7,532 nt of DNA from a bacterium (lineage in GTDB: Bacteria; Zhuqueibacterota; Zhuqueibacteria; Residuimicrobiales; Krinioviventaceae): NCBI GenBank assembly GCA_024278645.1, contig JAJRST010000160.1, positions 1 to 7,532 of the forward strand, read 5' to 3'. Both the position numbers and the translations under genes were made by a program. Below are positions 4,686-7,532 of the stretch, piece by piece. Within the stretch, counting starts at the first letter, position 1. Every line of letters starts with the position of its first letter. The notes beneath the pieces are model-generated. The model was not told where the DNA came from. It worked only from the letters and a program-made list of their open reading frames with translations, and searched no databases.

Positions 4686-7532
4686 GTTTAAATATCAACA
4701 ATAAGGAATATTGGAAAAGTCTCGAACAACTCGACGGAACACCCGAGTTTAAGAAATTTTTAGACTCTGAATTCCCGGATGTGGCTGACGACTCCGTTGA
4801 CAGCGCCGTATCGAGACGTAAATTTTTGACGTTGATGGGCGCTTCTTTTGCGTTGGCCGGCTTGACGAGCTGTCGCAGACCCGTTGAAAAGATCATCCCC
4901 TATGTTATACCGCCCGAAGAGCTTGTGCCCGGCGTGCCTGTAGAATACAATACAACAATGCCTTTTGGCGCTCACGCCTACGGGTTGACCGTTCGCACCT
5001 ATGACGGACGCCCCATTAAAATCGAAGGCAATCCGGCGCACCCTTCCACGCTTGGCGCTTCAAACGCATTCATTCAAGCGGAAATACTGAATATCTATGA
5101 TCCGGATCGCTCAAAAACCGTTTTACAAAATGGCGCCGAAAGGACGTGGGATGATTTTGTCGTCGCCTGGCGTGAATTGTACAAGAAACATGCAGACGGA
5201 AGGGGAGAGGGTTTGGCCATCATTACGTCCTCCTTTTCCGGGCCAACGCTGGCGCGGCTTGCCAGGGAATTTAAAAGACGATTCCCCAAAGCCCGCTGGG
5301 TGGTTTACGAACCGATTACCGATGAAAATATCCATAAAGGCATCAAGGCCGCAACCGGCCGCGATCTCGTGCCGTTGTATAATTTTGATAAAGCGAAAAC
5401 CGTCCTCTCCCTGGACGCGGATTTTATGCTTTTGGAAAACGAAAGCATAAAACAGGCGCGCGGTTTTGCAAAGGGGAGAAGAGTCTCATCGAATCAGGAT
5501 GAGATGAACAGGTTGTATGTCGTCGAAAGCGCTCTGAGCATCACCGGCGCTTCGGCCGACCATCGAATCGCCCTGCCCGCCACCCGGGTCGGCGCTTTCA
5601 CCGCCGCTCTCGCCGTGAAACTGTTGTCGCTTGGCGTTCCGGTCAAGGGCGCTTCGCAAATTGATCCGCAAATTGTCGAGCACTTTAATGAGAAATGGCT
5701 GACCGCCGTGGCCAAAGATTTGGCTTCGCATCCGGGTGAAAGTATTGTTATCGCCGGAAGGAATCAGTCCATATCAGTGCACGCATTGACGACCGCCATA
5801 AATTCCGCTCTCGGAAATATCGGCGCGACTGTAGAATATCGGGTCGTGCAGGATGACTTTTTACCGGATGCGGCCGAGCTGGCCAAGCTCAAGTACGACA
5901 TGGATAACGGCGGGGTGTCGACGCTGATCGTTTTAGGGGCAAATCCGAAATATGATTCACCCATCGAGCTGGATTTCGCCAAAGTTGAAGACGTCATCCA
6001 TCATGGTCCGCACGTCGATGAAACCGCACGGGCCTCTTCCTGGCACATACCACAAAGCCATTTTTTGGAGAGCTGGGGCGATGCAAACTCGATTGACGGC
6101 ATGACCAGCGCCATTCAGCCGATGATAGAGCCGCTGTATGCGGATGCCAAATCAACAATCGAAGTTCTTAACATGCTGGCCAGGGGCGAGGATGCTCGCG
6201 GATACGAGCTTGTGCGCCAAACGTGGCAAACGCTGTTGCCCAGGCGTACTTTTGAAAGCGAATGGCGCAAAGTGCTGCACGACGGCGTCTTTAAAAACAG
6301 GGGGCGAAAATTCAGACCGACCGTGCAACAGAAAGGCGTGACTACCGCTCTTTCTTTTTACCCGTTAACGGTGGACGCTTCGGATAAAGACGCCATTGAG
6401 CTTGTCCTGCAACCCTCGGCTCATACCTACGACGGAAGATACGCCAATAACGGTTGGCTGATGGAGAATCCCGATCCGATCACAAAGCTCACGTGGGACA
6501 ATGCGGCGCTACTGAGTCCGCAAACGGCAAAAAAATTGGGAGTCGCCAAAAATGACGTCATCCGCATCACCGCCGACAAACAATCTGTAAACGTGCCGGT
6601 GTGGATCGTGCCCGGACAAGCAAACGATGTCATCGTCGCAGAGCTGGGTTTCGGAAGAAATGCGGCGGGACGCATCGGCGATAATATCGGCGTCAACCTT
6701 TTCAAACTGCGCAATCAGGCAAACTCTTTTGTCCTACCAAAAGTGAGCATTGAAAAGACAAACCGTACTTACCAGCTTGCCGGCACCCAGGATCACGGCA
6801 GCATGGAGGGACGTCCACTTGTTCGCGAAGCAAGCCTGAAGGAATATAAGGAACATCCCGAATTTGCAAAGGAGATGGTCGAACATCCGCCGTTAAAAAG
6901 CCTGTGGAAAGAGCACAAATACGATAAAGGCTACCAATGGGGGATGACCATTGACCTGAACGCCTGCATCGGCTGCGGCGCCTGTACGGTCGCCTGCCAG
7001 AGCGAAAACAATATCGCCGTTGTCGGCAAGGAGCAGGTCGCCAACGGGCGCGAAATGCACTGGATTCGAATCGACCGCTATTTCACCGGCGATGTAAACG
7101 AGCCCCAGGTCGTACACCAACCGGTGGCCTGCCAGCATTGCGAAATGGCGCCCTGCGAAAGCGTTTGTCCCGTAGCGGCAACGGTGCACGACTCCGAGGG
7201 GCTGAATGTCATGGTCTACAATCGCTGCGTCGGCACCCGATATTGCTCCAACAACTGTCCCTACAAAGTGCGTCGGTTCAACTTTTTTAACTATATCAAG
7301 GATTATCCCGAGACCATTAAAATGGCGCAAAATCCGAATGTGACGGTTCGGTCGCGCGGCGTCATGGAAAAATGCACCTATTGCTTGCAGCGCATCAATG
7401 AAGCCAAACGTAAAGCGAAAGAAGAAGGGCGCGAATTGCGCGACGGGGAGTTCATGACGGCCTGCCAGCAGGCGTGTCCGACCCAAGCCATCACTTTTGG
7501 CAATATACTGGATCCCGATAGCGAGGTGGCCA
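4682..7532 (+). CDS. actB: Alternative complex III subunit ActB: molybdopterin-enzyme-like plus Fe-S protein (3' truncated by window)
   Basis: The frame is open from the ATG at 4682 to the window end (950 codons); roughly 50-90 residues are probably missing. Residues 8-32 (YWKSLEQLDGTPEF, then EFP) are the extended N-region typical of MoCo/4Fe-4S Tat proteins. The Tat motif SRRKFL (44-49) follows, then a hydrophobic stretch and a lipobox LTSC with Cys64. Residues of about 70-720 resemble molybdopterin oxidoreductases, including a dinucleotide-binding-like barrel (about 612-660), but I see no cysteine from 65 to 761, so neither the usual N-terminal cluster nor a Cys metal ligand exists. The C-terminal domain has Cys762/765/768/772, Cys817/820/825/829, Cys849/855/859 with Thr852 in place of a cysteine, and Cys898/901/928/932, fitting three [4Fe-4S] and one [3Fe-4S] clusters. 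ActB carries electrons from menaquinol oxidised at the NrfD-like subunits to ActA. It overlaps actA, so coupled translation is likely. Confidence 0.94.
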   Translation, partial: MSLNINNKEYWKSLEQLDGTPEFKKFLDSEFPDVADDSVDSAVSRRKFLTLMGASFALAGLTSCRRPVEKIIPYVIPPEELVPGVPVEYNTTMPFGAHAYGLTVRTYDGRPIKIEGNPAHPSTLGASNAFIQAEILNIYDPDRSKTVLQNGAERTWDDFVVAWRELYKKHADGRGEGLAIITSSFSGPTLARLAREFKRRFPKARWVVYEPITDENIHKGIKAATGRDLVPLYNFDKAKTVLSLDADFMLLENESIKQARGFAKGRRVSSNQDEMNRLYVVESALSITGASADHRIALPATRVGAFTAALAVKLLSLGVPVKGASQIDPQIVEHFNEKWLTAVAKDLASHPGESIVIAGRNQSISVHALTTAINSALGNIGATVEYRVVQDDFLPDAAELAKLKYDMDNGGVSTLIVLGANPKYDSPIELDFAKVEDVIHHGPHVDETARASSWHIPQSHFLESWGDANSIDGMTSAIQPMIEPLYADAKSTIEVLNMLARGEDARGYELVRQTWQTLLPRRTFESEWRKVLHDGVFKNRGRKFRPTVQQKGVTTALSFYPLTVDASDKDAIELVLQPSAHTYDGRYANNGWLMENPDPITKLTWDNAALLSPQTAKKLGVAKNDVIRITADKQSVNVPVWIVPGQANDVIVAELGFGRNAAGRIGDNIGVNLFKLRNQANSFVLPKVSIEKTNRTYQLAGTQDHGSMEGRPLVREASLKEYKEHPEFAKEMVEHPPLKSLWKEHKYDKGYQWGMTIDLNACIGCGACTVACQSENNIAVVGKEQVANGREMHWIRIDRYFTGDVNEPQVVHQPVACQHCEMAPCESVCPVAATVHDSEGLNVMVYNRCVGTRYCSNNCPYKVRRFNFFNYIKDYPETIKMAQNPNVTVRSRGVMEKCTYCLQRINEAKRKAKEEGRELRDGEFMTACQQACPTQAITFGNILDPDSEVA
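4811..4873 (+). other. Tat signal with lipobox in ActB
   Basis: Ser44-Arg45-Arg46-Lys47-Phe48-Leu49 fits the twin-arginine consensus. A hydrophobic segment (about 48-61) follows, and LTSC (61-64) fits a lipoprotein signal peptidase site. Export is expected after cofactor insertion, with the mature protein starting at a lipid-modified Cys64. The Tat motif is clear, the lipobox fairly so. Confidence 0.75.
6965..7477 (+). other. Four-cluster ferredoxin-like domain of ActB
   Basis: The cysteine groups start at residues 762 (CIGCGACTVAC), 817 (CQHCEMAPCESVC), 849 (CVGTRYCSNNC) and 898/928 (CTYC, then CQQAC). In the third group Thr852 stands where a [4Fe-4S] ligand would be, which is the signature of a [3Fe-4S] cluster. 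This is the arrangement of the DmsB/PsrB-like half of ActB. Confidence 0.85.

Noticed and set aside
6893..7486. Minus-strand 197-codon open frame opposite actB
   Set aside because: It lies opposite the cysteine-motif domain of ActB and is explained by codon bias there. No ribosome-binding site or domain is evident.

Overview
The window reads as bacterial chromosome with a base composition near 50% GC. All genes found are on the + strand and closely packed. It looks like part of an aerobic or facultatively aerobic, diderm, heterotrophic bacterium. The reasons are an Mce/MlaD-type envelope lipid-transport protein ending in the NPKRYL-type tail familiar from FCB-group bacteria, a class II xylose isomerase, and the first two genes of an alternative complex III (ACIII). 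Clear Shine-Dalgarno sequences (GGAGG, AGGAG) argue against a typical Bacteroidota genome. A Calditrichota/KSB1/Ignavibacteria-like lineage is my guess, at low confidence.

Layout. Bases 1-721 hold the C-terminal part of an MCE/MlaD-family protein, cut by the left edge, with four 34-residue repeats. Its stop overlaps by one base the start of an Hsp15-like S4 RNA-binding protein (721-1152). After 48 bases comes a full-length glutamate dehydrogenase (1201-2460) with all catalytic residues. After 53 bases comes xylose isomerase (2514-3847), whose reading frame is broken at a run of seven A (2916-2922) although every catalytic residue is present on one side or the other. A 190-base AT-rich intergenic region (3848-4037) carries a plausible sigma70-type promoter and a small 5'-UTR inverted repeat.

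The second half is the start of an ACIII operon. It contains actA, a membrane-anchored pentaheme cytochrome c with a TTG start (4038-4685), and actB, a giant periplasmic subunit overlapping actA by four bases and running off the right edge (4682 onward). ActB has an extended Tat signal with a lipobox, a molybdopterin-enzyme-like domain without any cysteine, and a ferredoxin-like domain with ligands for three [4Fe-4S] clusters and one [3Fe-4S] cluster. ACIII oxidises menaquinol and passes electrons to cytochrome c or directly to an oxidase. The NrfD-type quinol-binding subunits (ActC, ActF) would be expected just beyond the window.

Nothing here looks mobile, and there is no CRISPR array, rRNA or tRNA. 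The items most worth checking are the xylA frameshift, the repeat architecture of the MCE protein, and the layout of the act promoter and leader.
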